A stretch of DNA of 64,000 nt from the NCBI RefSeq assembly GCF_027594825.1, contig NZ_CP088930.1, positions 3,905,019 to 3,969,018 of the forward strand, in the 5' to 3' direction. The DNA is from Serratia liquefaciens (GTDB taxonomy: Bacteria > Pseudomonadota > Gammaproteobacteria > Enterobacterales > Enterobacteriaceae). The notes under the pieces were generated by a model. That model was not told the origin of the DNA. It saw nothing but the letters and a program-made list of their open reading frames with translations, and ran no database searches. Shown here piece by piece: positions 1-11,437 of the stretch. Each line of letters opens with the position of its first letter. The stretch's first letter is position 1. The position numbers and the translations under genes were made by a program.

Positions 1-84
1 CAGTCTATCCGATAATCCCCAGGGTTAAATTAGCCGTTCTGTTAACGTTGCGAACGGCGGCGCATTTCTCAGTAGAAATAAAAG

Positions 85-106
85 AGGGGCGATGATTATC
101 GCCCCT
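85..106 (-). terminator. Rho-independent terminator of fadE
   Basis: A perfect 9-bp stem (AGGGGCGAT / ATCGCCCCT) with a 4-nt loop lies just downstream of the fadE stop. Read on the minus strand it is followed by CTTTTATTTC, a T-rich tract, as expected for an intrinsic terminator. Confidence 0.8.
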
Positions 107-127
107 GGGTGAATGTGTTTATTGCAA

Positions 128-2584
128 TTAAGCGGCTTCGGTGTGCTTCTGGCGCTTATCCTGCTTTAGCAACTTTTCCGGCTTACTGGCCGCCAGCGCA
201 TCCGGCTCGAAATCATCCACGTTGATCGAACGCAGACGGCTCTCTTCGGCTTTCACCAGGATCTTCGCTTCATCGGCGCTGATTTTACCTTCCTCCAGCG
301 CCCGCTGTGCCAAACGATCCAGTCGGGTGAATGGCAGGTTTTTACCACTCTCCTTGCAAAGACGCAGGTGAATGGGCTCAGCGGCAATCACGTCCGCCAA
401 TGCGGCTTCCAGCAGGCCGACCGGGTTATGCTCGCTCGGCGTCAGATACTGACCGCGCCCCAGACGGCTGCGGGTGGCAGACGGCTGTTGGAGGATCTTG
501 GCCAATTGGTGATCCAGACGGTCAGAAGGTGCAGTATGCACGCGGCCGAACGGGAAGATCACGAAGCGCATCGCACCGGCGATAAAGCGGTTCGGGAAGT
601 TGCGCAGCAGATCGTCCAACGCTTGTTCCGCCTGGTGCAGACTGTCCTGCACGCCCCAGTGAACCAGCGGTAAGTCTTCTTTCTGGCGGCCTTCGTCTTC
701 AAAACGCTTCAGCGTAGCGGAAGCCAGGTACATTTGGCTGAGAATATCCCCCAGACGCGCCGAGATACGCTCGCGGCGCTTCAGGCTGCCGCCCAGCACC
801 CCCATAGAAACGTCCGACAGCAGCGCCAGGTTAGCGCTCAGGCGGTTCAACTGCTGATAATAACGGCGAGTCGCGTCTTTGGTTGGTGTGCCACTGGTGC
901 GGCCGTTGGTCAGGCCCAGCCAGAAGCTGCGCACCTTGTTGCTGCCCACGTGGCCCAGATGGCCGAACAGCGATTTATCGAAGGCGTTCAGGTCGTTATT
1001 TTGCGCTGCCGCCATTTCATCCAGCACATAAGGATGGCAACGGATAGCGCCCTGACCGAAGATCATCATGGTGCGGGTCAGGATATTCGCGCCTTCCACC
1101 GTAATGGCGATAGGCGCACCCTGATAGGCACGGGCCAGGAAGTTGGATTTGCCCAGCATGATGCCTTTACCGCCGGCAATATCCATTGCATCGATGATTG
1201 CCTGCTGGCCTCTGTGGGTACAGTGGTATTTCACGATGGCCGACAGCACCGCCGGTTTCTCGCCCAGCATCAGGCCGCTGGTGATAAGCGTAGCCGCAGC
1301 ATCCATCACATAGGTGTTACCGGCGATACGCGCCAGTGGTTCTTCGATGCCCTCCATCTTGCCGATCGAGATTTTGAACTGACGGCGGATATGGGCGTAA
1401 GCGCCAATGCCCAACGCCATGGATTTCACGCTACCGGTGGAGTTGGAAGGCAGGGTGATGCCGCGGCCTACCGACAGGCATTCAACCAGCATACGCCAGC
1501 CCTGACCGGCCATTTTTGGTCCGCCAATGATGTAATCGATCGGCACGAACACGTCGTTGCCGCGGGTAGGGCCGTTTTGGAACGGCACGTTCAGCGGGAA
1601 GTGACGGTTACCGATTTCAACGCCCGGAGTGCTGGTTGGGATCAGCGCACAGGTGATGCCCGGCGATTCGTTATTGCCCAGCAGGTGGTTCGGGTCATAA
1701 AGTTTGAACGCCAGGCCCAGCACAGTCGCCACCGGTGCCAGCGTGATGTAGCGCTTGTTCCAGGTCAGGCGCATGCCCAATACCTGTTCGCCTTGCCACT
1801 CACCCATGCAGACGGTACCGACGTCCGGAATAGCGCCGGCATCGGAACCCGCTTCCGGGCTGGTCAGGGCGAAGCAAGGGATCTCGTCGCCGCGCGCCAG
1901 GCCCGGCAGATAATGATTTTTCTGCTCGTCAGTCCCGTAATGCTGCAGCAGTTCGCCCGGGCCGAGGGAGTTCGGTACGCCGACGGTGATAGCCAGGATG
2001 CCGGAAACGCCAGCCAGTTTTTGCAGCACGCGCGCCTGAGCATAAGGAGAGAAATCCAGGCCGCCGTACTCTTTCTTGATGATCATCGCGAAGAAACGGT
2101 GTTCTTTCAGGTATGCCCACAGTTCCGGCGGCAAATCGGCCAGTTCGTGGGTGATCTGGAAGTCGTTGGCCATGCGGCAAGCTTCTTCCACCGGGCCGTC
2201 AATAAACGCCTGCTCTTCGGCGGTCAGCTGCGGTTTCGGGTAATTATGCAGCTTGTTCCAGTCCGGCGTCCCGCGGAACAGATCGCCTTCCCACCAGGTG
2301 GTACCGGCTTCGATCGCTTCCTTTTCGGTGGTGGACATAGGGGGCATTACCTTGCGGAACGCACGCAGCGCCGGTGCAGACAGCATCGAACGGCGCAGTG
2401 ACGTGATGTTCAGTGGCAGCAGGATAATCGCCAGCGGCAGCAGCATCCAGAAGGTCCAAAGACCTATGGCGCCCATGGCAGCGGTGTATGCCAGAAGGAT
2501 AAGGCTACTGAGGGTGAGGTTCACTCGGTGATAGAACACCACACCAATGAGTGCCAGTAAAACAACAATACTAAGAACCATCAT
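128..2584 (-). CDS. fadE: Acyl-CoA dehydrogenase FadE
   Basis: FadE carries out the first oxidation of fatty-acid beta-oxidation, turning acyl-CoA into trans-2-enoyl-CoA and passing electrons towards the respiratory chain at the inner membrane. The protein starts with hydrophobic segments (about residues 2–60) and continues with a large acyl-CoA dehydrogenase domain. The FAD/substrate region reads [11 protein letters not shown] near 240, and the motif [11 protein letters not shown] places a glutamate at 497, where I expect the catalytic base. The start is taken as the first ATG of ATGATG at 2584, 6 nt after GGAG; a TTG at 2596 is also open but overlaps that ribosome-binding site. The 818 residues match the E. 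coli length (about 814). It is divergent from gmhA, and a FadR-like operator sits just upstream. Confidence 0.96.
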   Translation of the reverse strand: MMVLSIVVLLALIGVVFYHRVNLTLSSLILLAYTAAMGAIGLWTFWMLLPLAIILLPLNITSLRRSMLSAPALRAFRKVMPPMSTTEKEAIEAGTTWWEGDLFRGTPDWNKLHNYPKPQLTAEEQAFIDGPVEEACRMANDFQITHELADLPPELWAYLKEHRFFAMIIKKEYGGLDFSPYAQARVLQKLAGVSGILAITVGVPNSLGPGELLQHYGTDEQKNHYLPGLARGDEIPCFALTSPEAGSDAGAIPDVGTVCMGEWQGEQVLGMRLTWNKRYITLAPVATVLGLAFKLYDPNHLLGNNESPGITCALIPTSTPGVEIGNRHFPLNVPFQNGPTRGNDVFVPIDYIIGGPKMAGQGWRMLVECLSVGRGITLPSNSTGSVKSMALGIGAYAHIRRQFKISIGKMEGIEEPLARIAGNTYVMDAAATLITSGLMLGEKPAVLSAIVKYHCTHRGQQAIIDAMDIAGGKGIMLGKSNFLARAYQGAPIAITVEGANILTRTMMIFGQGAIRCHPYVLDEMAAAQNNDLNAFDKSLFGHLGHVGSNKVRSFWLGLTNGRTSGTPTKDATRRYYQQLNRLSANLALLSDVSMGVLGGSLKRRERISARLGDILSQMYLASATLKRFEDEGRQKEDLPLVHWGVQDSLHQAEQALDDLLRNFPNRFIAGAMRFVIFPFGRVHTAPSDRLDHQLAKILQQPSATRSRLGRGQYLTPSEHNPVGLLEAALADVIAAEPIHLRLCKESGKNLPFTRLDRLAQRALEEGKISADEAKILVKAEESRLRSINVDDFEPDALAASKPEKLLKQDKRQKHTEAA

Positions 2585-2602
2585 AAGAAGCTCCAAAGTG
2601 GC

Positions 2603-2619
2603 AAGAGGTCTGACCTGTT
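2603..2619 (-). promoter_or_regulatory. FadR-like operator upstream of fadE
   Basis: AAGAGGTCTGACCTGTT contains the perfect inverted core GGTC-T-GACC found in FadR operators. It lies 19 bp upstream of the fadE start codon. FadR repression of fadE, relieved by long-chain acyl-CoA, is established in E. coli; its operation here is inferred from the site. Confidence 0.75.
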
Positions 2620-2829
2620 GTGTGTATGTAATAGGTTTTAGTACAAGCCCATATTTTTATCAATGCATTTACAGTTTAATTACAACTTAAGTCACAATCT
2701 GACCGCATCAATCATCAAAAACCTCAGCGGCACCTCAACGAAGGCGCTGTTTGACTCAGAGTGCTTCTCGGTTTTTCCCCGATCCGGTACACTGCGGGGC
2801 GGAAGATTGACGATAACAAGAGGTTCCTC

Positions 2830-3411
2830 ATGTACCACGACCTTATTCGCAGTGAACTGAACGAAGCGGCCGATACCCTGGCGAAATTTATCAATGACGA
2901 TGCCAATATCGACGCCATTCAACGCGCGGCAGTGCTGCTGGCCGACTCCTTCAAAGCCGGCGGGAAAGTCATTTCCTGCGGTAACGGTGGCTCCCACTGT
3001 GACGCCATGCACTTTGCCGAAGAGCTGACCGGCCGCTACCGTGAAAACCGTCCGGGTTATCCGGCGATTGCCATTTCCGATGTCAGCCACCTGTCTTGCG
3101 TCAGCAACGACTTCGGCTACGAGTATGTGTTTTCGCGCTATGTGGAAGCGGTAGGCCGCGAAGGCGACGTACTGCTGGGGATTTCCACCTCAGGTAACTC
3201 CGGCAATATCATTAAAGCTATTGAAGCGGCACGTGCCAAAGGGATGAAAGTGATCACCCTGACCGGCAAAGACGGCGGCAAAATGGCCGGCTCCGCAGAC
3301 GTGGAAATTCGCGTACCGCACTTCGGTTACGCCGACCGTATTCAGGAAATTCATATCAAAGCGATCCACATCTTGATTCAGCTGATCGAAAAAGAGATGG
3401 TTAAGGCTTAA
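2830..3411 (+). CDS. gmhA: Sedoheptulose-7-phosphate isomerase GmhA
   Basis: GmhA converts sedoheptulose 7-phosphate into D-glycero-manno-heptose 7-phosphate, the first step towards the ADP-heptose of the lipopolysaccharide inner core. It is a single cytoplasmic SIS domain of 193 residues, the usual size. [11 protein letters not shown] (about 49–59) and STSGNSGN (119–126) are the sugar-phosphate loops, and the known zinc ligands H61, E65, Q172 and H180 are all present. The start is the ATG of MYHDLI; a longer frame back to 2761 has no family support. It is divergent from fadE. Confidence 0.97.
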   Translation: MYHDLIRSELNEAADTLAKFINDDANIDAIQRAAVLLADSFKAGGKVISCGNGGSHCDAMHFAEELTGRYRENRPGYPAIAISDVSHLSCVSNDFGYEYVFSRYVEAVGREGDVLLGISTSGNSGNIIKAIEAARAKGMKVITLTGKDGGKMAGSADVEIRVPHFGYADRIQEIHIKAIHILIQLIEKEMVKA

Positions 3412-3508
3412 CGGCTTTAGGGGGCGTACTGCCCCCGCTAATATTGCATTGGGGTGCGCGTGCCGCGCTCCAATAGACGGCGTCAGGGTGGTTAAGGAGT
3501 GGCAAGCG

Positions 3509-4315
3509 ATGTGTGAACTGCTCGGGATGAGCGCAAACGTACCGACCGATATTTGCTTTAGCTTTACCGGGCTGGTTCAGCGCGGTGGCCGTACCGGGCC
3601 ACATAAAGATGGTTGGGGCATTACCTTCTATGAAGGGAACGGTTGCCGCACGTTTAAAGATCCCCAGCCGAGTTTCGACTCGCCGATCGCCCGTCTGGTG
3701 CAAGAATATCCAATTAAGTCCTGCGCGGTGGTGTCGCATATCCGCCAGGCCAATCGCGGTGAAGTGGCGCTGGAAAATACCCACCCCTTTACCCGTGAGC
3801 TGTGGGGCCGTAACTGGACCTACGCGCACAATGGCCAATTGAAAGGTTATCGCCAGTTGGAAACCGGCAACTTCCGCCCGGTCGGCCAGACTGACAGCGA
3901 ATATGCTTTCTGCTGGTTGCTGCACCAGCTTTCCCTGAAGTACCCACGGACTCCGAGCCGTTGGCCGCCAGTATTCCGCTATATCGCGCTGTTGGCAGAT
4001 CAACTGCGCCAGAAAGGGGTCTTCAACATGCTGCTGTCGGACGGGCGCTTTGTGATGGCGTACTGTTCCACCAATTTGTATTGGATCACGCGTCGCGCGC
4101 CATTTGGCAAAGCTACGCTGCTCGATCAGGACGTGGAGATTGATTTCCAGCAGCAGACCACACCTAACGATGTGGTCACGGTGATTGCCACCCAACCGCT
4201 GACGGCGAATGAAACCTGGCACAAGATTGCACCAGGTGAATTCGCGTTATTTCACTTCGGTGAGCGGCTTGGCCTGGGCGAAGGGATTGGTGCTGACGGC
4301 GGGAGCCGTGGTTGA
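3509..4315 (+). CDS. yafJ: Class II glutamine amidotransferase-like YafJ
   Basis: This is a YafJ-type class II (Ntn) glutamine amidotransferase domain protein. The nucleophile is Cys2, exposed after Met removal, and the start [12 protein letters not shown] follows AAGGAG by 9 nt. Downstream motifs typical of the fold include [16 protein letters not shown] and THPF. No synthase domain is attached, so the physiological acceptor is unknown. At 268 residues it is about 13 longer than the E. coli protein as I recall it: the reading frame runs past the usual GER-end and over the 3' end of the convergent yafK gene, giving a Gly-rich tail. Confidence 0.93.
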   Translation: MCELLGMSANVPTDICFSFTGLVQRGGRTGPHKDGWGITFYEGNGCRTFKDPQPSFDSPIARLVQEYPIKSCAVVSHIRQANRGEVALENTHPFTRELWGRNWTYAHNGQLKGYRQLETGNFRPVGQTDSEYAFCWLLHQLSLKYPRTPSRWPPVFRYIALLADQLRQKGVFNMLLSDGRFVMAYCSTNLYWITRRAPFGKATLLDQDVEIDFQQQTTPNDVVTVIATQPLTANETWHKIAPGEFALFHFGERLGLGEGIGADGGSRG

Positions 4316-5017
4316 CGCATACTGCGTCATCTGGCTGCTGCTCATCAACGGTTGGCCCAGCACGTACTGACCGTTGGATACCCCTACCATTGGCGGTTGA
4401 TGGTTTTTGACGAAGTAGTCATAACCTGGCTTCAACTGGCGCCAAAAAGCGATGTAGTTAGACGAACTGTGGCGTTTGAGGTTCTGCTCGGTCATGCGGA
4501 ACGGGTAGATACTGATATCAATCCGGCTCTGACCATAAGCGAACGCAGCTTCGACATAACGGTAAATCTCATCCATATAGGTGTTGGTCATCGCATAACA
4601 CCCAATTGATTTACATTCACCGTGGATCATCAGATAAGCGCCGGAATACCCCTGTGATTTATCGTAATCATTAGGGAAGCCGATATTTATTGCCCGATAA
4701 TACTTACTGTCGGGTTTTAGATGGCGCGAGTCGACGCTATAAAAGCCTTCCGGACTTTTAAAGTCACCTTCACGGCGTTTCGGGCCGAGACCGCCGGAGA
4801 AATTGCAGATGGGGAAAGAGTTCACCAGGCGGAATTCGTTGCCCATTTTGGCATACAACTCCAGCGTGCGTTCCTCTTTGAATATCTGAATATAAACCGG
4901 TGAACCCACTAATTGCTGCTTAACGACCGGTGCCTCGGGAACCTGCTCGCTGGCGCTGCAGGCCGTGATCATCGGCATAGAAAAAAGCATCGCAAACAAC
5001 AACGCGATTTTGCTCAT
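4247..5017 (-). CDS. yafK: L,D-transpeptidase-family murein lipoprotein amidase-like YafK (DpaA)
   Basis: This YkuD-domain protein of 256 residues has an N-terminal signal with Cys20 in MITAC, which could be a lipobox although the context is not ideal. The YkuD catalytic region is visible as H132 and C140 in the stretch [10 protein letters not shown]. The E. coli homologue (YafK/LdtF, now DpaA) is reported to release Braun lipoprotein from peptidoglycan rather than make 3-3 crosslinks; that function is inferred here by homology. The C-terminus is low-complexity ([11 protein letters not shown]). AGGAAT precedes the ATG. Its last 69 bp overlap the convergent yafJ. Confidence 0.92.
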   Translation of the reverse strand: MSKIALLFAMLFSMPMITACSASEQVPEAPVVKQQLVGSPVYIQIFKEERTLELYAKMGNEFRLVNSFPICNFSGGLGPKRREGDFKSPEGFYSVDSRHLKPDSKYYRAINIGFPNDYDKSQGYSGAYLMIHGECKSIGCYAMTNTYMDEIYRYVEAAFAYGQSRIDISIYPFRMTEQNLKRHSSSNYIAFWRQLKPGYDYFVKNHQPPMVGVSNGQYVLGQPLMSSSQMTQYASTTAPAVSTNPFAQAKPLTEVK

Positions 5018-5594
5018 TATTATTCCTGCTTATATTTATCTGCTGGCTCAATGTAGACATGGCCAACATGCCACTGATTATTGTTTTACGGTGTTAAAAC
5101 TCCGTCAGATTACCAGCGTGTTCTTTTTTAGCAATATGCGATGTGTATAAAAAAACTACAAACTTCGATAAAAGTGAATCGACAGGCAGATTTTAACGAT
5201 TGGTGGTGTAAAACAGCGGAAATTTAATTGCGTTTGCTTGACTCAGGTCACTGCCCAGCGCAGAAAAATGTTGTGAAAAATGTTAATATCCCGGCTCGAA
5301 TTAATCTGCTGTTACGTCCGCAGAATGAGGTGTTGAGCTTATCTCTCGGGGTATTGAATTGCCCCCGCGGCAACAAAGTTTTAACAGCGTTTTAGCACGC
5401 AAAAAATGGATCCAGGAGTTAATCAACGGAATGTTCGCGACCCCATTTTGTCAGTGCGAAAGATTTCATGTTGAGCGTGATGCCGTTGCGCTTAACCCAG
5501 AGGCTGCAGATGCAGTCTCATCATCCAGGCATCGTCAGCACCAGCCTCTGGGGCCGGTAAGACGTGTGAAACTAACCAACATCGTATAAATCTT
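5018..5594. other. Intergenic region between yafK and nqrA (577 bp)
   Basis: No supportable gene is present. The region must hold the divergent promoters of yafK and the nqr operon. It is AT-rich near 5130–5310, with TTGACT at about 5240 and a TAATAT at about 5285, but no promoter can be fixed with confidence. The roughly 300 bp preceding nqrA are therefore a long leader or contain a nearer promoter that I cannot place. Confidence 0.4.
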
Positions 5595-6944
5595 ATGATT
5601 AAAATCAGAAAAGGGTTAGATCTGCCCATTGCCGGAACACCGGTTCAGGCAATTCATGACGGCCCAATCATTCAGCATGTCGCCCTGCTTGGGGAAGAAT
5701 ACGTCGGAATGCGCCCGTCCATGCTGGTGCAGGAAGGCGATAGCGTTAAGAAAGGTCAGGCGCTGTTCGAAGATAAAAAGACCCCTGGAGTATTCTTCAC
5801 TGCGCCAGCCAGCGGTCGCATCGTAGCCATCAACCGTGGTGAACGGCGCGTCTTGCAGTCGGTGGTGATCGCCATCGAAAATGGCGGTGACGAACAGCTG
5901 GAGTTTGCCCATTACCCGATGGCGGAACTGGCCATGTTGCCGCGTGAGCAGGTCGAAAGCGAACTGATCGCCAGTGGCCTGTGGACCGCGCTGCGCACCC
6001 GCCCCTTCAGCAAAACCCCGGCACCGGGGACAACGCCGCGTGCCATCTTTGTTACCGCCATGGACAGCCAGCCGCTGGCTGCCGATCCGTTGGTGATCAT
6101 TACCGAACAACTGGCGGCCTTCAACGCCGGGTTGTCGGTATTGGCACGTTTGACCGACGGTAAAGTCCACGTCTGTCACGCACCAGGTGCGAGCCTGGGC
6201 AAGCAGCCGGATGCGCAGGTAACCTATAACGAGTTCGTCGGCCCGCATCCTGCCGGGTTGGTGGGCACCCACATCCACTTCCTCGAACCGGTCAGTTTGA
6301 AAAAAACCGTCTGGCATATCGGTTATCAGGACGTGATCGCTATAGGGACGTTGTTCACTACCGGCAAGCTCGATACCGATCGGGTGGTGGCGCTGGCCGG
6401 CCCACAGGTGGAACAGCCGCAGCTGCTGCGTACCCGCCTGGGCGCCAGCCTCGATGAACTGACCGCCGGCCGTCTTAAAGCCGGTGAAAACCGGGTGATT
6501 TCCGGCTCGGTGCTGAGCGGTACCCACGTCGCCGGCCCGAACGCCTATCTTGGTCGTTTCCACTCGCAGGTTTCCGTGCTGGAAGAAGGGCGCGATAAAC
6601 AGCTGTTCGGTTGGATCGCGCCGTCGCCGGATAAATTCTCCATCACCCGCACCACGCTGGGCCATTTCCTGAAAAACAAGCTGTTCGCCTTCTCGACCAC
6701 CACCCACGGTGGCGAACGCGCCATGGTTCCGATCGGCAACTATGAGCGGGTGATGCCGCTGGACATCCTGCCGACGCTGCTGCTGCGTGACCTGCTGGCG
6801 GGCGACAGCGACAGTGCACAGGCGCTGGGCTGTCTGGAACTGGATGAAGAAGATCTGGCGCTTTGCACCTTCGTTTGCCCCGGCAAGTATGAATACGCTC
6901 CGGTGCTGCGCGACGTGCTGACCAAGATTGAGCAGGAAGGATAA
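5595..6944 (+). CDS. nqrA: Na+-translocating NADH:quinone reductase subunit A
   Basis: NqrA is the peripheral cytoplasmic subunit of the Na+-NQR complex, implicated in quinone binding. The 449 residues begin [14 protein letters not shown], the standard family start, and are full length (about 446–450). The complex oxidises NADH, reduces ubiquinone and exports Na+. It is the first gene of an eight-gene unit, nqrABCDEF-apbE-nqrM, with gaps of a few bases or overlaps. No clear Shine-Dalgarno precedes this ATG, in contrast to the other nqr genes. Confidence 0.97.
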   Translation: MIKIRKGLDLPIAGTPVQAIHDGPIIQHVALLGEEYVGMRPSMLVQEGDSVKKGQALFEDKKTPGVFFTAPASGRIVAINRGERRVLQSVVIAIENGGDEQLEFAHYPMAELAMLPREQVESELIASGLWTALRTRPFSKTPAPGTTPRAIFVTAMDSQPLAADPLVIITEQLAAFNAGLSVLARLTDGKVHVCHAPGASLGKQPDAQVTYNEFVGPHPAGLVGTHIHFLEPVSLKKTVWHIGYQDVIAIGTLFTTGKLDTDRVVALAGPQVEQPQLLRTRLGASLDELTAGRLKAGENRVISGSVLSGTHVAGPNAYLGRFHSQVSVLEEGRDKQLFGWIAPSPDKFSITRTTLGHFLKNKLFAFSTTTHGGERAMVPIGNYERVMPLDILPTLLLRDLLAGDSDSAQALGCLELDEEDLALCTFVCPGKYEYAPVLRDVLTKIEQEG

Positions 6945-6947
6945 CCG

Positions 6948-8189
6948 ATGGGCCTGAAGAACTTTTTTGACAAGATTGAGCATCACTTCACTCCGGGCGG
7001 CAAGCTGGAAAAGTGGTACCCGCTGTTTGAAGCCACGACGACGGTGTTTTACACCCCGGGTCTGGTGACTCGCGGCGCTTCGCACGTGCGCGACGCCATC
7101 GATCTGAAACGCATGATGATCCTGGTATGGCTGGCCGTTTTCCCGGCGATGTTCTGGGGCATGTACAACGTTGGTCAGCAGGCCATTCCGGCGCTGCACC
7201 ATCTTTACAGCGGCGATCAGCTGCAACAGGTATTGGCGGGCGACTGGCACTACCGGCTGGCGCAATGGTTGGGGGCTTCTCTGACGGCGGATGCAGGTTG
7301 GGTCAGTAAAATGGTGCTGGGTGCCTGCTACTTCCTGCCGATATACGCCGTGGTGTTTCTGGTCGGCGGATTTTGGGAAGTGCTGTTCGCTATCATTCGC
7401 AAGCACGAGATTAACGAAGGCTTCTTCGTCACCTCGATTCTGTTTGCGCTGATTGTGCCGCCCACGCTGCCGCTGTGGCAGGCCGCGCTGGGGATCAGCT
7501 TCGGCGTGGTGGTAGCGAAAGAAATTTTCGGCGGCACCGGGCGCAACTTCCTTAACCCGGCATTGGCGGGGCGCGCTTTCCTGTTCTTCGCATACCCGGC
7601 GCAGATTTCCGGTGACCTGGTGTGGACCTCCGCCGACGGTTTCTCCGGCGCGACGCCGCTGGCGCAATGGAGCGCGGGTGGGGCGCACAGCCTGAGCAAC
7701 GTCGCTACCGGTCAGTCAATCAGCTGGATGGACGCGTTTCTCGGCAACATTCCCGGCTCCGTCGGCGAAGTTTCCACGCTGATGATCCTGCTTGGCGGGG
7801 CGATAATCCTGTTCGGCCGTGTGGCATCCTGGCGCATCGTCGCCGGCGTGATGCTGGGCATGATGGCCACTGCCTTCCTGTTTAATTCCATCGGTTCTAC
7901 CACCAACCCGCTGTTCGCCATGCCGTGGTACTGGCACCTGGTGTTAGGTGGCTTCGCCTTCGGCATGATCTTTATGGCCACCGATCCGGTTTCCGCCTCG
8001 TTCACCAATAAGGGGAAATGGTGGTACGGCATCTTGATTGGCGTGATGTGCGTGCTGATCCGGGTGGTCAACCCGGCCTATCCGGAAGGCATGATGCTGG
8101 CGATCCTGTTCGCCAACCTGTTCGCGCCGCTGTTCGATTACCTGGTGGTGCAGGCCAACATCAAGCGGAGAAAAGCCCGTGGCGAATGA
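6948..8189 (+). CDS. nqrB: Na+-NQR subunit B
   Basis: NqrB is the large multispanning subunit carrying a covalent FMN and riboflavin and forming part of the sodium path. The flavinylation motif SGAT occupies residues 233–236, so FMN is expected on T236, the same position as reported for Vibrio. The 413 residues have many hydrophobic segments. It begins 3 nt after nqrA and overlaps nqrC by 11 bp, pointing to translational coupling. ApbE, encoded at the end of the operon, should attach the flavin. Confidence 0.97.
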   Translation: MGLKNFFDKIEHHFTPGGKLEKWYPLFEATTTVFYTPGLVTRGASHVRDAIDLKRMMILVWLAVFPAMFWGMYNVGQQAIPALHHLYSGDQLQQVLAGDWHYRLAQWLGASLTADAGWVSKMVLGACYFLPIYAVVFLVGGFWEVLFAIIRKHEINEGFFVTSILFALIVPPTLPLWQAALGISFGVVVAKEIFGGTGRNFLNPALAGRAFLFFAYPAQISGDLVWTSADGFSGATPLAQWSAGGAHSLSNVATGQSISWMDAFLGNIPGSVGEVSTLMILLGGAIILFGRVASWRIVAGVMLGMMATAFLFNSIGSTTNPLFAMPWYWHLVLGGFAFGMIFMATDPVSASFTNKGKWWYGILIGVMCVLIRVVNPAYPEGMMLAILFANLFAPLFDYLVVQANIKRRKARGE

Positions 8190-8973
8190 ATCTAAAAACG
8201 ACAGCATCGGTAAAACGCTGCTGGTGGTACTGCTGTTGTGTCTGGTGTGTTCTGTGGTGGTGGCGGGTTCCGCCGTCGGCCTGAAGTCCAAACAGCAGGA
8301 GCAAAAGCTGCTCGACAAGCAGCGCAATATCCTCGATGTGGCCGGCCTGTTGCAACCGAAAATGGAGGGCGAGCAGGTCAAAACGCTGTTCACCCAACGC
8401 ATCGAACCCCGGTTACTGGATTTAAACAGCGGTGAGTTTGTTACCGGCAAGGCGGCGGCGTTTGACCTGGCTGCGGCATTGCGTGACGACAGCAAAAGCG
8501 CGGCGTTGCCGGCGGCTGACGATCCGGCGGGTATCAAACGCCGCAGTAACCAGGCGGAAATCTATCTGGTGCGTGACGACAGCGGCGCGGTGAACAAAAT
8601 CGTGCTGCCGGTTTACGGTACGGGCCTGTGGTCAATGATGTACGCCTTTGTTGCATTGGATAATGACGGTAACACGGTGAAAGGAATTACTTACTACCAG
8701 CAAGGGGAAACTCCGGGTCTGGGAGGGGAAGTAGAGAATGCCAGCTGGCGTCAGCAGTGGATCGGTAAAAAGCTGTTTGACGATAACGGGCAACCGGCGA
8801 TCCGCGTAGTGAAAGGCGGAGCGCGTCAGGGAGATGAACACGGGGTGGACGGCTTGTCCGGTGCCACGCTGACCTCCAACGGCGTACAGCATACTTTTGA
8901 CTTCTGGTTGGGCGAGCACGGCTTTGGCCCGTTCCTGAAAAAAGTTCGTGAAGGAGCGCTGAAAAATGGCTGA
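8179..8973 (+). CDS. nqrC: Na+-NQR subunit C
   Basis: NqrC has one N-terminal membrane helix (about residues 12–34) and a periplasmic FMN-binding domain. The flavinylation motif [12 protein letters not shown] puts the FMN-bearing threonine at about residue 230. The start is a GTG (MANESKN) inside the end of nqrB. Length 264 is normal. In the complex it relays electrons between the NqrB and NqrD/E sites. Confidence 0.97.
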   Translation: MANESKNDSIGKTLLVVLLLCLVCSVVVAGSAVGLKSKQQEQKLLDKQRNILDVAGLLQPKMEGEQVKTLFTQRIEPRLLDLNSGEFVTGKAAAFDLAAALRDDSKSAALPAADDPAGIKRRSNQAEIYLVRDDSGAVNKIVLPVYGTGLWSMMYAFVALDNDGNTVKGITYYQQGETPGLGGEVENASWRQQWIGKKLFDDNGQPAIRVVKGGARQGDEHGVDGLSGATLTSNGVQHTFDFWLGEHGFGPFLKKVREGALKNG

Positions 8974-9595
8974 TTCCAAAGAGATTAAACGGGTCCTTTT
9001 AGGGCCTCTGTTCGACAACAACCCGATCGCCCTGCAGGTGTTGGGCGTCTGCTCCGCGCTGGCGGTGACCACCAAGCTGGAAACGGCGGTGGTGATGACC
9101 ATCGCGGTGACGCTGGTCACGGCGTTCTCCAGCTTCTTTATTTCGTTGATCCGTCACCATATTCCGAACAGCGTGCGCATCATCGTGCAGATGGCGATTA
9201 TCGCCTCGCTGGTGATCGTGGTCGATCAGCTGTTGCGTGCCTATGCGTTCGAGATTTCCAAGCAGCTGTCGGTGTTTGTTGGCCTGATCATCACCAACTG
9301 TATCGTGATGGGGCGCGCCGAAGCTTATGCCATGAAGTCACCGCCCATCGAGAGTTTCATGGACGGTATCGGCAATGGGCTGGGGTACGGGGTGATCCTG
9401 GTGCTGGTTGGCTTCCTGCGTGAGCTGTTCGGTTCTGGCAAGCTGTTTGGCATCCCGGTGCTGGAAACAGTACAGAACGGTGGTTGGTATCAGCCAAACG
9501 GTTTGTTCCTGCTGGCACCGAGCGCGTTCTTTATCATCGGCCTGCTGATTTGGGCGCTCCGCACCCTGAAACCAGCGCAGATCGAAAAGGAGTAA
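8966..9595 (+). CDS. nqrD: Na+-NQR subunit D
   Basis: This 209-residue integral membrane subunit has about six hydrophobic segments and is homologous to NqrE and to RnfE. NqrD and NqrE together hold an intramembrane iron-sulfur centre. A conserved cysteine lies in the segment [11 protein letters not shown]. Its ATG overlaps the nqrC stop by 8 bp, indicating coupled translation. Confidence 0.97.
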   Translation: MADSKEIKRVLLGPLFDNNPIALQVLGVCSALAVTTKLETAVVMTIAVTLVTAFSSFFISLIRHHIPNSVRIIVQMAIIASLVIVVDQLLRAYAFEISKQLSVFVGLIITNCIVMGRAEAYAMKSPPIESFMDGIGNGLGYGVILVLVGFLRELFGSGKLFGIPVLETVQNGGWYQPNGLFLLAPSAFFIIGLLIWALRTLKPAQIEKE

Positions 9596-9601
9596 TGGCC
9601 G

Positions 9602-10198
<597 letters not shown>

Positions 10199-10213
10199 AG
10201 GCGGGAAGAATTT

Positions 10214-11437
10214 ATGGAAATTATTTTAGGCGTCGCGATGTTTACCGGCATCGTTATGGTGCTGGTACTGCTGATCCTGTTCGCCAAATCGAAGCTGGTG
10301 AACACCGGTGACATTGCGGTGGAAGTGAACGGCGATTTGGACAAAAGCTTTACCGCTCCGGCGGGCGACAAGTTGCTGAATATGCTCTCCAGCCAGGGGA
10401 TCTTCGTGTCGTCCGCCTGTGGCGGCGGCGGTTCCTGCGGGCAATGTCGGGTGGTGATCAAAGAGGGCGGCGGCGATATCCTGCCGACTGAACTGTCGCA
10501 CATCAACAAGCGTGAAGCGAAAGAGGGTTGCCGCCTGGCCTGTCAGGTGAACGTGAAGCAAAACCTGAAAATCGAGCTGCCGGAAGAAATCTTTGGCGTG
10601 AAGAAGTGGGAGTGCGAAGTTATCTCCAATGATAACAAAGCCACCTTTATCAAAGAGCTGAAGCTGAAAATTCCTGACGGTGAAGACGTGCCGTTCCGTG
10701 CAGGTGGGTTTATCCAGATCGAAGCGCCGGCGCACGACATCAGCTATGCCGATTTTGACGTGCCGGAGGAGTACCGCGGTGACTGGGACAAATTCAACCT
10801 GTTCCGCTATCGCTCAGTGGTGAATGACACCACGGTGCGCGCCTATTCCATGGCGAACTATCCGGATGAAAAGGGCATTATCATGCTCAACGTGCGTATC
10901 GCTACGCCACCGCCGCGCGATCCTGACGTGCCGCCGGGCATTATGTCTTCCTATATCTGGTCGTTGAAGGCCGGTGACAAGGTGACCATCTCCGGGCCGT
11001 TCGGCGAGTTCTTCGCCAAGGACACCGACGCCGAAATGATCTTTATCGGTGGCGGTGCCGGCATGGCGCCGATGCGTTCACACATCTTTGACCAGCTCAA
11101 TCGCCTGAAGTCCAAGCGCAAAATCACCTTCTGGTACGGCGCGCGTTCGCTGCGTGAGATGTTCTACGAGGACGATTTCAACCGGTTGCAGGAAGAGAAT
11201 GAAAACTTTACCTGGCACGTGGCGCTTTCCGATCCGCAGCCAGAGGATAACTGGACGGGTTACACCGGCTTTATCCATAATGTTCTGCTGGAAAACTATC
11301 TGCGGAACCACCCGGCACCGGAAGACTGCGAATTCTACATGTGCGGTCCGCCAATGATGAACGCCGCGGTGATCAAGATGCTGAAAGATCTGGGCGTCGA
11401 AGACGAAAACATCATGCTGGATGACTTTGGTGGCTAA
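10214..11437 (+). CDS. nqrF: Na+-NQR subunit F (NADH dehydrogenase, 2Fe-2S/FAD)
   Basis: NqrF is the electron-input subunit that oxidises NADH. An N-terminal helix (residues 2–24) anchors it. A 2Fe-2S domain follows with Cys69, Cys75, Cys78 ([12 protein letters not shown]) and Cys110. A ferredoxin-reductase-like FAD domain (VRAYSMAN) and an NADH-binding domain ([12 protein letters not shown]) complete the 407 residues. The last gene of the core complex, it ends directly against apbE. Confidence 0.98.
   Translation: MEIILGVAMFTGIVMVLVLLILFAKSKLVNTGDIAVEVNGDLDKSFTAPAGDKLLNMLSSQGIFVSSACGGGGSCGQCRVVIKEGGGDILPTELSHINKREAKEGCRLACQVNVKQNLKIELPEEIFGVKKWECEVISNDNKATFIKELKLKIPDGEDVPFRAGGFIQIEAPAHDISYADFDVPEEYRGDWDKFNLFRYRSVVNDTTVRAYSMANYPDEKGIIMLNVRIATPPPRDPDVPPGIMSSYIWSLKAGDKVTISGPFGEFFAKDTDAEMIFIGGGAGMAPMRSHIFDQLNRLKSKRKITFWYGARSLREMFYEDDFNRLQEENENFTWHVALSDPQPEDNWTGYTGFIHNVLLENYLRNHPAPEDCEFYMCGPPMMNAAVIKMLKDLGVEDENIMLDDFGG

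Noticed and set aside
734..2401. 555-codon open frame on the plus strand
   Set aside because: It lies antisense to fadE in GC-rich DNA and its translation is His/Arg/Gln-rich with no family features, whereas the minus strand encodes a full-length FadE.
5616..7688. 690-codon open frame on the minus strand
   Set aside because: It is the antisense of nqrA and nqrB; composition is that of a shadow frame and no domain is visible.
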